64,000 nt of DNA from a virus, in the IMG/VR virus record IMGVR_UViG_3300046492_000369, positions 1 to 64,000 of that record. One strand, written 5' to 3'. This document shows, one piece after another, positions 17,795 through 27,382 of this stretch (its first letter is position 1; every line of letters starts with the position of its first letter). The notes beneath the pieces are model-generated. The model worked only from the letters and a program-made list of their open reading frames with translations, did not search any database and had not been told where the DNA came from. The position numbers and the translations under genes are program-made.

Positions 17795-20242
17795 TTAGTT
17801 TTTAAGTACGAGAGCCAGGACATCAATGGCAGCCTTGGCTAGCTGGGGAGAGGTATCGCTCGAATTCAACAAACGAGCTAAACCAGACTTATCAAGGATA
17901 CTCAACAGTTCACTATCCTTGACCTTTTTAATGAACAGTGCATTCGCTGGATCGAGAGGAATAGCATTCAAATATGTGCGCACACTGGCCATATCAGGCG
18001 GGATGTTGTAGCGATGATGGGAAATCAAGTCCTTCCAGAGGTGCACATACTTCCTGTCTTCCTCGGTCAGATTATTCACCAAGCCAAATTCCTGTCGCAA
18101 GATCTCAGTGTTGTACACCATTTCAATGACTGAAGTGTTATAGAAGCAGTCGGAATAGTACGTCGTCAAAGCCCGGTTCACATCGAATGCCCAGTATTCC
18201 CTGATAGTCGGACTGTTCAGCATGTAATCACAGACCTTTTGCCGAACATAGTCCGTCATCTCGGGAATATTCTTGCCCTTCCACTTCGCATGCATGGATG
18301 AATTGGTGGTAATGCCACCTTTATCCCCGAACAATTCGACGATATAAAAAGACGCCAATTCATCCCAATGATCCAACACCAAGGTCGAAGTGGTCTTATT
18401 GATTTTTACTTCTACCAAGAACTCAGGATTCTCAATACGGGGTGCCGTATCCAGTCGAGACAATGTAGTATTAATATGCATGCGAACATTCTTGGCTGGC
18501 ACGACTGACTTCAGGCACGCCAAGCCTTTCTGTACTGGCTTGCGTGCAGAATAGTCCCGCTTTTCTGGTTCTTCTTCCCAATCCTGTCGTGTAGTCAGGT
18601 CCACCACAGTCATACCACTAGCTTGGAAGAACGTAAGTGCTGCTTCCTGCTCGGCCTTCTTCATGCCAACGTGGTACACCAGGAAGCCCTCGTACTTGCC
18701 GAGCTGCTTGAACACGTCATGACGGAAGATCCGCAACTTGAGATCTCGGCGTGATTTGGTGAGTACGACGATGTTGCGCAGGTAAGGCAGTGTGGCAAAC
18801 AAATGACGTGGAGCCACCATGTTGAAGGCCACCATGGGCGGGGTGCTGGTGTCGTAGGAATTGCTAGGTGCATTGGCGTCACCGGAATCGAACACATACA
18901 GCTTCTTGTGGTCGATGCCCGCCTTGATCAGCTTGACGACCAGCGGGCCCACCACACAACGCTGCAGCCAGTCGTTGGGTTCATGACCACGCTGGAAACC
19001 AGCTTTCACCTTGTCCAGATGCCGCAGGAAGGTCTGCACCGTGCCACGCTGCAGCAAGCCAGCCACCACCATCTTCTCCAACCGGAACTTGATGTCTTGC
19101 TTGCGGAAGTCCAACGACTTCGGATAGTTCGATTCCATGTACCGCTGAGACATGGTCAGCAGATCGCTGATATGGGTCGGATGGGTGGAGTCTCCCTTGA
19201 TCGGCAGGCATTCAGCCGTGGTCAAGAGATCGGCAATACGCTTGTCGGCTACCGCATTTTCCACTGCAGCTTGGGCGAACTCGCTGCAGGCTTCCTTGAA
19301 GGTCGTGTTGAGCGTATCGACGAAGCCACCCAGCAGCATCTTCAGCGTCTTGATGGTGTGCTCTTGCATCGACAGGGATTCTCGGCTTGGGGTCACCGAG
19401 ATGCTGTGCGGGGGAGCTTGGAAGATGATGTTGTAGTTCCGGCTGTGGCGACCCAAGGCTTCGAGATGTGCCTTGATAATCTTGTATTCGTGGCCGATCT
19501 CCGAAGCCGTATCTACCGGATAGATCACGTTCCCATACCGCACCATAATGTCGGTTTGGTTCTCGATGAATTCGCCGGGTGCGATCAGGTAGTTGGCTTT
19601 GGTCGTATCGAAGCCAAGGGTTTCCACTTGCTTCCCGTTGAAGAGCACATTCATGTCGCCGTTCTTGGCGATACGCTGCACCAGCCGCATGAAGCGATTG
19701 CGATTCATGTTGTTGAGGATGCGGATCGTCACCTGCAGGCCGGTATCCGTGGTTGGGAACGAAGCGATCGGAATGATTCCTGGCTTGCCCATGGCCTGTG
19801 CCGACGACTTGGAAAGGTTGTAAATTGTTTTCACCCCATCGTGGCAGGATATCACCTCGAAATGGTCAGTGTAGGCAAAGGGTGCCTTGCAACCCAGACC
19901 GAAGCCACCAGTCTGCTGGCCATCGTTCTTTTTGGTCGAGTTGCCGTAGGTGCCGTAGATTAGCCCCATGTCATCCTTGTGGATGCCCCGGCCAAAGTCC
20001 TTGATGATGAACTTATCGTCGGTGATGGTGACTTCCACTGGCTTGTCGGTATAACCCGCTTCGATATGGGCATCCCATGCATTGCACAGCACTTCACGCA
20101 CCACAGCCAGAATCTGATCCTTGTACAACGTGGACGACAGGATGTTGAAGAACTCGGCACTGGACGAGATACCGAATTCAATGGGCTGGCTGCCACCAAT
20201 GATAGCGTGCGTGATATGGTCTTTTTGATGTGCTACTTGCAT
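17795..20242 (-). CDS. rIIA: rIIA-like GHKL ATPase
   Basis: An 815-aa protein with an N-terminal Bergerat-fold ATPase. The N-box is EVLCNAWDAH (about 48-57), the G1 box IKDFGRGI (about 74-81), and the G2 box QTGGFGLGCKAPF (about 100-112). The rest is an RIIA-specific C-terminal region without clear motifs. The ATG follows AGGAATCCC. It is paired with rIIB downstream, the standard order. Possibly a membrane-associated anti-exclusion factor, by analogy with T4. Confidence 0.9.
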   Translation of the reverse strand: MQVAHQKDHITHAIIGGSQPIEFGISSSAEFFNILSSTLYKDQILAVVREVLCNAWDAHIEAGYTDKPVEVTITDDKFIIKDFGRGIHKDDMGLIYGTYGNSTKKNDGQQTGGFGLGCKAPFAYTDHFEVISCHDGVKTIYNLSKSSAQAMGKPGIIPIASFPTTDTGLQVTIRILNNMNRNRFMRLVQRIAKNGDMNVLFNGKQVETLGFDTTKANYLIAPGEFIENQTDIMVRYGNVIYPVDTASEIGHEYKIIKAHLEALGRHSRNYNIIFQAPPHSISVTPSRESLSMQEHTIKTLKMLLGGFVDTLNTTFKEACSEFAQAAVENAVADKRIADLLTTAECLPIKGDSTHPTHISDLLTMSQRYMESNYPKSLDFRKQDIKFRLEKMVVAGLLQRGTVQTFLRHLDKVKAGFQRGHEPNDWLQRCVVGPLVVKLIKAGIDHKKLYVFDSGDANAPSNSYDTSTPPMVAFNMVAPRHLFATLPYLRNIVVLTKSRRDLKLRIFRHDVFKQLGKYEGFLVYHVGMKKAEQEAALTFFQASGMTVVDLTTRQDWEEEPEKRDYSARKPVQKGLACLKSVVPAKNVRMHINTTLSRLDTAPRIENPEFLVEVKINKTTSTLVLDHWDELASFYIVELFGDKGGITTNSSMHAKWKGKNIPEMTDYVRQKVCDYMLNSPTIREYWAFDVNRALTTYYSDCFYNTSVIEMVYNTEILRQEFGLVNNLTEEDRKYVHLWKDLISHHRYNIPPDMASVRTYLNAIPLDPANALFIKKVKDSELLSILDKSGLARLLNSSDTSPQLAKAAIDVLALVLKN

Positions 20243-20255
20243 GGGATTCCTCTAA

Positions 20256-20528
20256 TTATTCGTTGGGTTCGTTGATGTAGTGTTTGAATTCCAGCCGGGT
20301 GACGTGGTATTCCTCCAATAACCGATCCACGTCTTCCTCGGTCATCTGTTTTTCCAGCCAGGGGGCTTTGATCTTGCGATGGTCAAGGATCGTGTAGCTG
20401 AATTCCTCGTCGTAGCCTTCCTCGGCGTCTTCCATCGGGCCGGATACCTTGTCCGGTCGGCCCGGGGAATAGTGATCAACCCTGCAGTAGCAGGGGATGT
20501 CATTGATCTTGGTTTCAAAGGTCACCAT
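20256..20528 (-). CDS. hypothetical acidic protein
   Basis: A 90-aa protein, acidic overall (EDAEEGYDEEF, TEEDVDRLLEEYHV), with an HYSPGRPDK turn and two cysteines near the N-terminus. It lies tightly between a 70-aa gene and rIIA. No family recognised. Confidence 0.7.
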   Translation of the reverse strand: MVTFETKINDIPCYCRVDHYSPGRPDKVSGPMEDAEEGYDEEFSYTILDHRKIKAPWLEKQMTEEDVDRLLEEYHVTRLEFKHYINEPNE

Positions 20529-20530
20529 GC

Positions 20531-20743
20531 TTAGTACTCTCCTCTTCGGTCAGGGTCTACTTGCTGGTGCTGGAGTTTATGGATGTACAGGGCCAGATCA
20601 TTCTGAGCCTGTTGCAGCTCCAGCCTGACCTGTTCCCTGTAGTTAAGATCAATGACTCCGCTCATTCGGGCATTGTCCAGTTCCGCTTCGACCAATTTAC
20701 GGATCTTTAGCACTAGTATTCTGGCCTGTCTATCATTGAACAT
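20531..20743 (-). CDS. hypothetical small helical protein
   Basis: A 70-aa, mostly helical, charged protein (RQARILVLKIRKLVEAEL, RLELQQAQNDLALYIHKL), probably a small coiled coil. GGAGTAATGCC precedes the ATG. It sits between the DNA polymerase gene and the 90-aa gene in the replication operon. No family recognised. Confidence 0.7.
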   Translation of the reverse strand: MFNDRQARILVLKIRKLVEAELDNARMSGVIDLNYREQVRLELQQAQNDLALYIHKLQHQQVDPDRRGEY

Positions 20744-20755
20744 GGCATTACTCCT

Positions 20756-23488
20756 TTATGCTGCTTCTTTCTCCTTGGGGTTGAGATAATCATTCACCGC
20801 TTCCTTACAGATGGTGATGATCTCTTCTTTACCAGCATTGTTGGGTAGAGTGATCGGGTTATGCCAGGCAGGCCAGAAGATGTCCAATGCAGCACCCAGC
20901 TTCACGGTCGGATGCTGTATCTCAGGCAGCTCCTGCCACTCCATGCAGGCGATCAGTTCCCGGTTGACCCACTCCGTCACTTCGGCGTCATCGGTCCACA
21001 GGTAGTACTGGGCATCATGAATCTGTGCACAAGGCCAGATGTCATAGCGATACTTCGAGGCCCATACCTTCTCCATGAAGGCATTGGCTGCCCGGTTGTT
21101 CAGCAAGCCATAGGACTGTCCCAGTGCATTGCCTGCAGTCCGGCCTTCCGCTGCAGCTTCATACGGCATGCGCGATGCACCGTAAATCACCTGCTTGAGT
21201 AGGGGGGTCCGCAACCGCAGCCCGAATGCCACTTCCACGTAGCCATCCTTGGTGGCCTGCTTGATGCGATCGGCCACATACTGGTCCGACACCTTGTAGA
21301 GCTCATGGTAGTTGGCTTCGATACGCTGTGACTTCTCCTTGGGCCAGCCGAGGTTGGCCATCATGCCGTGGTACGTGCCTCCGTACGTCAGCAGGAAGGT
21401 TGGAGCCTTGCTGTCCTGTCGCCAGTGCTTGGCTTCCTTCTTGATGCGGTTCACCGACTTCGGATCGGTCACATCAATGTTCAGTCCTTCCGCAATGAGC
21501 TCTTCCCGAAAGTAATACGCTGCACGCAGACAGTGACCATCGAATCCTTGGATGTACACACCCAATTTGTTCGGATCTTTGGTAGTGAGTGCCGAGATAT
21601 AGTCTTCCAGCGAGTTGAAGTCCGCTCCACCGAACACCATACCCTTGGGAGCCATGAAGATGGTCTTGATCAGCTTACCGAGGTGTAGTTCCACGCCGTC
21701 GATCATCATAGTGACGTTCGATGGAATGTTTTGCATGTTCGGATCGGAGGATGACAACCTGCCCGATACCGTGCCTCCGAGGTTAAAGCTACCATGAAGC
21801 CAGATGATGCCATCCTTGGCTTTCTCGATCCCCTTCTCAAACGCCGGGATGAAGTTAGACAGGATAGTGGTCACTTGGCCATGGCCGATCAGTGCCGTGA
21901 TCAATCCCTTGTAGGCATCGTCATCGGTGTGGTGCAGCAGCTTCTCCAATGTCTCCGCTCCGGTGGCAGGCAGCTTGGTGTCGGTGAAGTCGAGTACCGG
22001 CAGCCCCATCAGCTCGTACAGCAGGAACTGCAACTGTGGACCACTGTTCGGGTTGAACTCAAAACGGGGGAAGGTAGCCCGGTCCTTGGGCTGGATCTTG
22101 TCAGGATTCTTGGCTTTGCCTCGCCGTTCTTCATAGTCTTTCCGCCATTCCTTCTCGGTCATGGCGTCTTCGAACGTGGACAGCACCGGGGTCTTGCGGA
22201 TCGTAGCCAGGAATTTATCCCGAATCCGCTCCAGCTGCTCCTTGACCTCTTGCACCCGCTGCTTGTTCATCGGCATGCCGGTCAACTCCATCTGCAGGAT
22301 GGTCTTCAGGCTCGGAAGGAACAGGTTGTGGTAGATGGCTTCCTGATTGTCGGCCACCAGCACCGGCCAGTACTTGCCACGGACATAGTGGGTGGACAAG
22401 GTATCGACACCGTTGTACTGCAGCAGCTCCGGCAATGGGATGCGCCGGATGTCCTTGATATCGTCCTTGGCCCAGTTGCCAGCGAATTCATGGGCTAGCG
22501 ACTTCAGGCCCAGTACATTGCCAGCGGTAGAATTGGTGGCCAGGTAGGCGATCAGGCGGGTGTCGTCGATGCCTCCTACCCGGGTCATCACTTCCAACCC
22601 TTCCAGCAGCCCTCTCGTATCGAGCAGGTCCTGCATGTACAGCGTGTAGATGATCACCTTCACGTCATAAGCGGCATGGTGCCAGATCAGCTTGCCCTTG
22701 TAGGTGTTGAAAAACTGCTTGAGCGCGGCACGAACGGCAGGATTGGGAGCGAAGCGACCAAAATCCGACCGCCGTTCAGTGCCAAGCGGGGCAAGAAGGG
22801 AATTATTGGGCTGGTAGTCACATGGAAAAGCAACAAACCGATGTTGATCAGGAGCAAAAGCGATGGTCCCGATCCCTGCCTCGTTAAAACGCAGCGAGAA
22901 GGCTTCGATGTCACAGGCGAGGGTTGGGTACTCATGGAGGGCATTTAAGGCCGCCTGGATCGAACTGACGCCTTCTGGGTACACTGCCTGATGGATGATC
23001 CCCGTTCCCGGTGCCTGATACGCACCCTGCAGGTGCGAAGCCAAGGCAAACAGTCCCGCATCGAGCTTGGTTTGCAGGGAGGGATCATAGATCAGTTGCT
23101 GGTAGTTCATCCCCAGCACGACATGCAGGTGCTGGAAACCATCAATCTTGCAGGGGAGAACGTAGCCAGCGTGGACATCGGCCTTGGCTTGGCCGGTGAG
23201 TACCTTGAAGAAGGCACTATCGGAACAATACAGGTGGGTAACCTTCAGGGAGGTGAGCGCCGGAAGCAGGGATTCAAGGAGATACTCCTTAATGTGCTTC
23301 ACGGGCGCCTTCCCCAGTTCATTGTATTCTAATGTATAAGCGATAACATTAGTAGGGCTCAAACCGTGCGCGGCCAGCTTGTTGACGTAATTCTTCCGCA
23401 GTTCGTCCTGTTTGAAGGCTGACACCTTCATCAACAGGGCGACTTGGTAGTTGCCGTCCACTGACGGCTCGAAGAGGTGGTAGCGCAT
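20756..23488 (-). CDS. DNA polymerase, family A, with 3'-5' exonuclease
   Basis: A 910-aa replicative polymerase of the N4 gp39 type. An N-terminal ~180 residues of unknown fold precede the exonuclease. Exo I is ACDIEAFS (D193, E195), Exo II is IWHHAAYDVK, and Exo III is NGVDTLSTHY. Polymerase motif A is GADFNSLED (about residue 620), motif B is RQDSKAPTFLLTYGG (about 690-705), and motif C is QIHDAQYY (about 824), where the usual HDE is HDA. It is preceded by a conserved 173-aa gene and followed by small genes; all are transcribed with the helicase. Confidence 0.93.
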   Translation of the reverse strand: MRYHLFEPSVDGNYQVALLMKVSAFKQDELRKNYVNKLAAHGLSPTNVIAYTLEYNELGKAPVKHIKEYLLESLLPALTSLKVTHLYCSDSAFFKVLTGQAKADVHAGYVLPCKIDGFQHLHVVLGMNYQQLIYDPSLQTKLDAGLFALASHLQGAYQAPGTGIIHQAVYPEGVSSIQAALNALHEYPTLACDIEAFSLRFNEAGIGTIAFAPDQHRFVAFPCDYQPNNSLLAPLGTERRSDFGRFAPNPAVRAALKQFFNTYKGKLIWHHAAYDVKVIIYTLYMQDLLDTRGLLEGLEVMTRVGGIDDTRLIAYLATNSTAGNVLGLKSLAHEFAGNWAKDDIKDIRRIPLPELLQYNGVDTLSTHYVRGKYWPVLVADNQEAIYHNLFLPSLKTILQMELTGMPMNKQRVQEVKEQLERIRDKFLATIRKTPVLSTFEDAMTEKEWRKDYEERRGKAKNPDKIQPKDRATFPRFEFNPNSGPQLQFLLYELMGLPVLDFTDTKLPATGAETLEKLLHHTDDDAYKGLITALIGHGQVTTILSNFIPAFEKGIEKAKDGIIWLHGSFNLGGTVSGRLSSSDPNMQNIPSNVTMMIDGVELHLGKLIKTIFMAPKGMVFGGADFNSLEDYISALTTKDPNKLGVYIQGFDGHCLRAAYYFREELIAEGLNIDVTDPKSVNRIKKEAKHWRQDSKAPTFLLTYGGTYHGMMANLGWPKEKSQRIEANYHELYKVSDQYVADRIKQATKDGYVEVAFGLRLRTPLLKQVIYGASRMPYEAAAEGRTAGNALGQSYGLLNNRAANAFMEKVWASKYRYDIWPCAQIHDAQYYLWTDDAEVTEWVNRELIACMEWQELPEIQHPTVKLGAALDIFWPAWHNPITLPNNAGKEEIITICKEAVNDYLNPKEKEAA

Positions 23489-23499
23489 TGTTATTGTTC

Positions 23500-24021
23500 C
23501 TATGTAATGACCAGTTCCAGCACCATCCGCTTTTTGAGCATCAGGAGCCAGTCCTTGTGTGCTTCCTTGAATGCTTCCACCTGTTCATCCGTCATCTCCC
23601 GTGGTAAGACGAACTCAGCAGGCAAGAACAGGTTGTAGATGGCGCTGTGTAAGCTCTCTGGCAGGATCTGCAGGTAGTCATGCACACTGTTGCTGGCATT
23701 GAGCATCTTGTTGAAGAAACCAACGACGAAAGGCACCTCGGTGTACTCAAGGTGCTTCTTTTCCGCCAAGTATTCATCCATGCTTGGCTGCAATTCTGGC
23801 AGAAGTCGGTTGGTTTTGAAACGGGGATGGGTGAATTCGAAGCTGTAGTACTCGCCCTTGTAGGTGAAGGACTCATGTACGTACCGGGCTGCCGTGGTGT
23901 TGGTACGCAACAGTTCCTTCAGTTTGGCTTCGAAACGCCGGTGGGTCGGCGCATACATGGCGGCTTCAAGGGCGTTCTTGATGGTCTGCTTGACCCGAGG
24001 TTCCAGTTTGGGTCTGTGCAT
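23500..24021 (-). CDS. conserved hypothetical protein next to DNA polymerase
   Basis: A 173-aa soluble protein with mixed alpha/beta character (THPRFKTNRLLPELQPSMDE, LPREMTDEQVEAFKEAHK). It has a good ribosome binding site (GGGAGACTCCC before the ATG). N4-like phages carry a similar-sized gene beside the polymerase. No catalytic motif recognised. Confidence 0.75.
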   Translation of the reverse strand: MHRPKLEPRVKQTIKNALEAAMYAPTHRRFEAKLKELLRTNTTAARYVHESFTYKGEYYSFEFTHPRFKTNRLLPELQPSMDEYLAEKKHLEYTEVPFVVGFFNKMLNASNSVHDYLQILPESLHSAIYNLFLPAEFVLPREMTDEQVEAFKEAHKDWLLMLKKRMVLELVIT

Positions 24022-24032
24022 GGGAGTCTCCC

Positions 24033-24233
24033 TTAGTTGGGTGCCCCCTTGGCTTGCCTCTGGGAGCGGAGTCGATCGGCAGCCTGCACGATCAAGCTGA
24101 TCAGTGCACGCATCTTGTAGGTACTGCCTTCTGAGCTGTTGGCTAAAGCCAACTGCTGTCCATAGATCCGGGCCAGACTGTCCAGCTCATCGAAGGTCAG
24201 TCCGCAATCATCCATGCTGGATTGGTTGGTCAT
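24033..24233 (-). CDS. hypothetical small protein
   Basis: A 66-aa protein with an acidic N-terminus and a helical, basic C-terminus (MRALISLIVQAADRLRSQRQ). The ATG overlaps the stop of the upstream gene (ATGA), with GAGGAAAC upstream. Function unknown. Confidence 0.65.
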   Translation of the reverse strand: MTNQSSMDDCGLTFDELDSLARIYGQQLALANSSEGSTYKMRALISLIVQAADRLRSQRQAKGAPN

Positions 24234-24424
24234 TGTTTCCTCGCGTATTGCATATCCTGCAGGTGATGCAGTGTGACCAGCAGCACCTTACGGGTAATTT
24301 CAAATGCAGAGCCAAGTTTTCTCAGACTTTCTATCGCTTCCTGATAGTCCTTGATGCCCTGCTCCAGCTCATCGTTGGTGATGCTTCCACCATCACAGCA
24401 TTTACGATAGAGATCACGACTCAC
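24230..24424 (-). CDS. hypothetical small helical protein
   Basis: A 64-aa protein starting with GTG, which overlaps the stop of the DUF2591-like gene (GTGA). It is helical (ELEQGIKDYQEAIESLRKLG) with a CC pair near the N-terminus. Coupled translation on both sides supports it as real. Function unknown. Confidence 0.6.
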   Translation of the reverse strand: MSRDLYRKCCDGGSITNDELEQGIKDYQEAIESLRKLGSAFEITRKVLLVTLHHLQDMQYARKQ

Positions 24425-24810
24425 AGCAGCCCCTCCGGTATGTCGACTTCATCGCCCAACTTGCTGGCGATTAGGCAGCGCATGGCGGCGATCAGGGGCG
24501 TTTGGCCGTGGATATTGCGGCTACTATCCTTCGACGCCAGCCATAGCTCTTCGTAGTGGTCACCCTTCTCGTTCCCTTTTGGGAAGTACAGGTCATTACC
24601 ACGAAGTACATTAATGCGCTCGCGCTCGATGATCGGACCGCCCTGTGCCCAGTTGGTGGAATGGGACTGCTGCCACAATCCCGCCTCCCATACCGGATTG
24701 GGGAACAACGAGCCGTCATCGTTACGCATCAACGTGGTGTTCTTCCCCTCGCACTTTGCCACCGCCCAGTCAAGGGCAGCGCCGATTAATTCGCTGGTTT
24801 TGATCATCAT
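24421..24810 (-). CDS. DUF2591/NinX-like phage protein
   Basis: A 129-aa protein. The start KTSELIGAALDWAVAKCEG, the middle PSTxW-like segment (HSTNWAQGGPIIERERI) and the end TPLIAAMRCLIASKLGDEV match the DUF2591 family (NinX-like) of phage proteins, whose biochemical role is unknown. The ATG overlaps the helicase stop (ATGA). Confidence 0.75.
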   Translation of the reverse strand: MMIKTSELIGAALDWAVAKCEGKNTTLMRNDDGSLFPNPVWEAGLWQQSHSTNWAQGGPIIERERINVLRGNDLYFPKGNEKGDHYEELWLASKDSSRNIHGQTPLIAAMRCLIASKLGDEVDIPEGLL

Positions 24811-26150
24811 GCGAAGTCTCCAACGAGATAAATATAATGACGTGCCCTACTTACGGCTACATACATCAAGCGAGCAATCAGGTCACCCAAGTTACACCGG
24901 CTCACATCGTCCAAGTCGATGAATACTTTGTCGTAAGTGGAGCCCTGACTCTTGTTGATGGTCTGCGCAAACGCTGCACGCAGGTCGAACCAGCATTCCT
25001 CGATTTCGGCCAGCAGTCGATATTCGTTGAGGGCTTTGGCTCGCTTCACGCGCTCATTCTTGGCAGCCAAGGACTTGGGGAAGAATGCCCGGATGCTGTA
25101 ATCGACCGTGACCCAGTTGCCGACGACATCGTGGTACTCGACATCGGGTTCGATGCAGGTGATGTACACCAGTTGATCGGTCTTGATACTGTGCTTGCCT
25201 ACGATGACATGCTTGTTGCATACCACGTAGTCACCCACTGCAAAGTGCGGGTCACCGGAAATGTGGTTATTCACCGCATGGTTGTAGTCGATCACGCACT
25301 TGTTGGTCCAGCCAAGGATCTTCGAATCGTTGTAACGCCAGTCGTTACGGGTGAATTCGTCGATGATCCTGTCCTCGAAGTCACTGCGCGGCAGATGGAC
25401 AATATGATGGCCATCTGGCTTGAAGTTAAACCACTGACCACTACTCACCGTATTTCGGAACTGGGTAGCTAGTGTGATGATCGGGTTGCCTTCAGCCTGA
25501 CGCATCACCTTCTCCAGTTTGGCCGTGGTAAAGCCTGCATCGAATACTGGAGTGTTGTTGTACTTCACAGGAGGAAGCTGGGCCGGATCCCCGATGAACA
25601 TGATCTTGCAGTTCTGGGTCTTCTTGAAGATCGTGGTCAAGAGCTTACTGTCGATCATGGACGCTTCGTCGATGATCAGGATGTAACCGAATTCCGGGAT
25701 TTCACTGCGAGGTACCAGTTCAGTATGGCCGGTACGGTAGTCCTTCGACACCCGCAAACCAAGGAAGCTATGAATAGTCCGCACTTCCATGCCGGTGATC
25801 TGGGCCAGTGCCTCGGCTGCCTTGTTAGTGGTAGCTGTCAGCTGAATCTGGTAGTCGAACATGCTCGGGTTGACCAGCTTAGCCATCTGCAAGTACTTGG
25901 GCATGTTGTCCATCAGAGTCTTGACCAGCGTGCTCTTGCCGGTGCCAGCGTAACCTTGCAGTACAAAGACCTGCTCGATCGGGCTGATCAGGAAATTGAT
26001 GAACATATTCTTGGCTTTTTCCTGGTCCTCGGACAGGATGAAGGCTGGAGCTGTGACATCGACTTCTTCCGGAGCAGGAGGCCACTCACTGCGATCAAAC
26101 AGATCATCTATCGCTGCATCTTCTTCTTCAGGCGAGTTAAAGTCACTCAT
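24807..26150 (-). CDS. Dda-like SF1B DNA helicase
   Basis: A 447-aa ATP-dependent helicase of the N4 gp37/T4 Dda type. Walker A is GYAGTGKST (residues 66-74), Walker B is LIIDEASM (about 158-165), motif III is GDPAQLPPV (about 180-188), and the C-terminal UvrD_C_2 part has TINKSQGSTYDKVFIDL and LMYVAVSRARHYIYL. It probably unwinds DNA at replication origins or forks with the N4-type polymerase. It is located between the VWA gene and DUF2591 in the replication operon. Confidence 0.92.
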   Translation of the reverse strand: MSDFNSPEEEDAAIDDLFDRSEWPPAPEEVDVTAPAFILSEDQEKAKNMFINFLISPIEQVFVLQGYAGTGKSTLVKTLMDNMPKYLQMAKLVNPSMFDYQIQLTATTNKAAEALAQITGMEVRTIHSFLGLRVSKDYRTGHTELVPRSEIPEFGYILIIDEASMIDSKLLTTIFKKTQNCKIMFIGDPAQLPPVKYNNTPVFDAGFTTAKLEKVMRQAEGNPIITLATQFRNTVSSGQWFNFKPDGHHIVHLPRSDFEDRIIDEFTRNDWRYNDSKILGWTNKCVIDYNHAVNNHISGDPHFAVGDYVVCNKHVIVGKHSIKTDQLVYITCIEPDVEYHDVVGNWVTVDYSIRAFFPKSLAAKNERVKRAKALNEYRLLAEIEECWFDLRAAFAQTINKSQGSTYDKVFIDLDDVSRCNLGDLIARLMYVAVSRARHYIYLVGDFA

Positions 26151-26158
26151 GTGGTTTC

Positions 26159-27325
26159 CTATTCGGTGTGGGTGTTGTAGTAGATAATTTTCCCGAACGG
26201 GGCAGTCCAGTCCGGGTTATCGTGGATCATCCACAGGATGTTGGTGTTACAGGTATCCCTGTCGTGATAGAAGCCACCATCAGTAAAGATCATGGCCACC
26301 TTCGGCTTGGTCTTCTCGATATGGTCCAATACATCGGTGATGACAGTACCACCCCGGCCATGGAACTTCACATTGGCCAAGTCCACGACGTTACGCACCG
26401 GAGTGATCGACTTGATGCAGGTGTCGAACTGTCCCAGCTCGATCTTTTTGGGCTTCATCATGCGCAGGATACCGTTGATCTCGGAGACGAAGCGTTGGAA
26501 GTCCTCATCGGTTTCCGAACCAGAGATATCCACCCATGCCTGGAAGTCCACCATGGCCCCTTCGCTCCACAGCGATGGAAGATAGTGATCTGGCATGAAA
26601 CGACGGTTGGGTCGCTTCCAGCTATAGTCGAACTTGCCCAAGCTTTTGAGCCACTTGCGCAGAATGGTCTGCCATGGCAACTTGGGGTCGAGCAGCTTGT
26701 CGAGGTACAGTTCGATCTCGCCAGGAATGGCTCCTGGCTTTTCATTGGCCATGCGGGAATGGGTAATGGCCCGAACCAAGATGTCATCGAGCGATCGCTT
26801 CAAATCATCGGCAGGCATCTTGTCGCCTTGCCCTTCACCGTCACCTTCCCCGGGTTCACGCAGGTCCGGCATGCCATTTTGCGGTTGCGGTGCCCCTTGC
26901 TGTTGTTCCTCCTGCAGGAGCTTGTACACTTCTTCGGTGCTCATGCCCTTGAAACGGTCATCGGCCAGTCGCATGGCAGGCAGCTTGAAGCCACGTTCCA
27001 GCAAGTACAGGTTGATAACATGATCGGCTGCAATGTTGAACAGGTTACGGTCCCGGGTACCTAGACGCACCGTATGCATGTAGGCCACATGGCAGCACTC
27101 GTGCACCAACACACCGATCCGTTCTTCTGGCCTCAGGCTCAGGAAGAAGTTACGGTTGAACCCCAGCTTCAGTCCCGTGGTCCATGCGGTTGGGTGGGCA
27201 TCATCCCAGACGAACTTCATGCTGAACAGGATGGTAGTAAAGAAGTGGGTTTCCGGGTGCTGCATCAGGCCGATCTTGGCCTTGTCCAGCAGCTTGTTCA
27301 GCTGGGCTTGATCAATGGTTTGCAT
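26159..27325 (-). CDS. VWA protein with HExxH motif (N4 gp25-like)
   Basis: A 388-aa protein. The N-terminal half has a zinc-metallopeptidase motif VHECCHVAYMH (about residues 73-83). A linker rich in Glu/Gln/Gly follows (EEQQQGAPQPQ, PGEGDGEGQGD). The C-terminal von Willebrand A domain has MIDAS elements AWVDISGSETD, GRGGT and IFTDGG. This is the VWA partner of a MoxR-type AAA ATPase (here the intron-split gene at 31.3-33.2 kb). MoxR/VWA pairs act as chaperone-like complexes; the substrate in N4-like phages is not known. Confidence 0.85.
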   Translation of the reverse strand: MQTIDQAQLNKLLDKAKIGLMQHPETHFFTTILFSMKFVWDDAHPTAWTTGLKLGFNRNFFLSLRPEERIGVLVHECCHVAYMHTVRLGTRDRNLFNIAADHVINLYLLERGFKLPAMRLADDRFKGMSTEEVYKLLQEEQQQGAPQPQNGMPDLREPGEGDGEGQGDKMPADDLKRSLDDILVRAITHSRMANEKPGAIPGEIELYLDKLLDPKLPWQTILRKWLKSLGKFDYSWKRPNRRFMPDHYLPSLWSEGAMVDFQAWVDISGSETDEDFQRFVSEINGILRMMKPKKIELGQFDTCIKSITPVRNVVDLANVKFHGRGGTVITDVLDHIEKTKPKVAMIFTDGGFYHDRDTCNTNILWMIHDNPDWTAPFGKIIYYNTHTE

Positions 27326-27382
27326 GTGGTCCTCTGTGGATTGGAAGGGCGAAGCTCACCCAGCGCAGGACAGCGCCTGTCT

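Noticed and set aside
18803-19963. A 386-codon plus-strand frame antisense to rIIA
   Set aside because: Fully overlapped by the strongly supported rIIA GHKL ATPase and without recognisable motifs.
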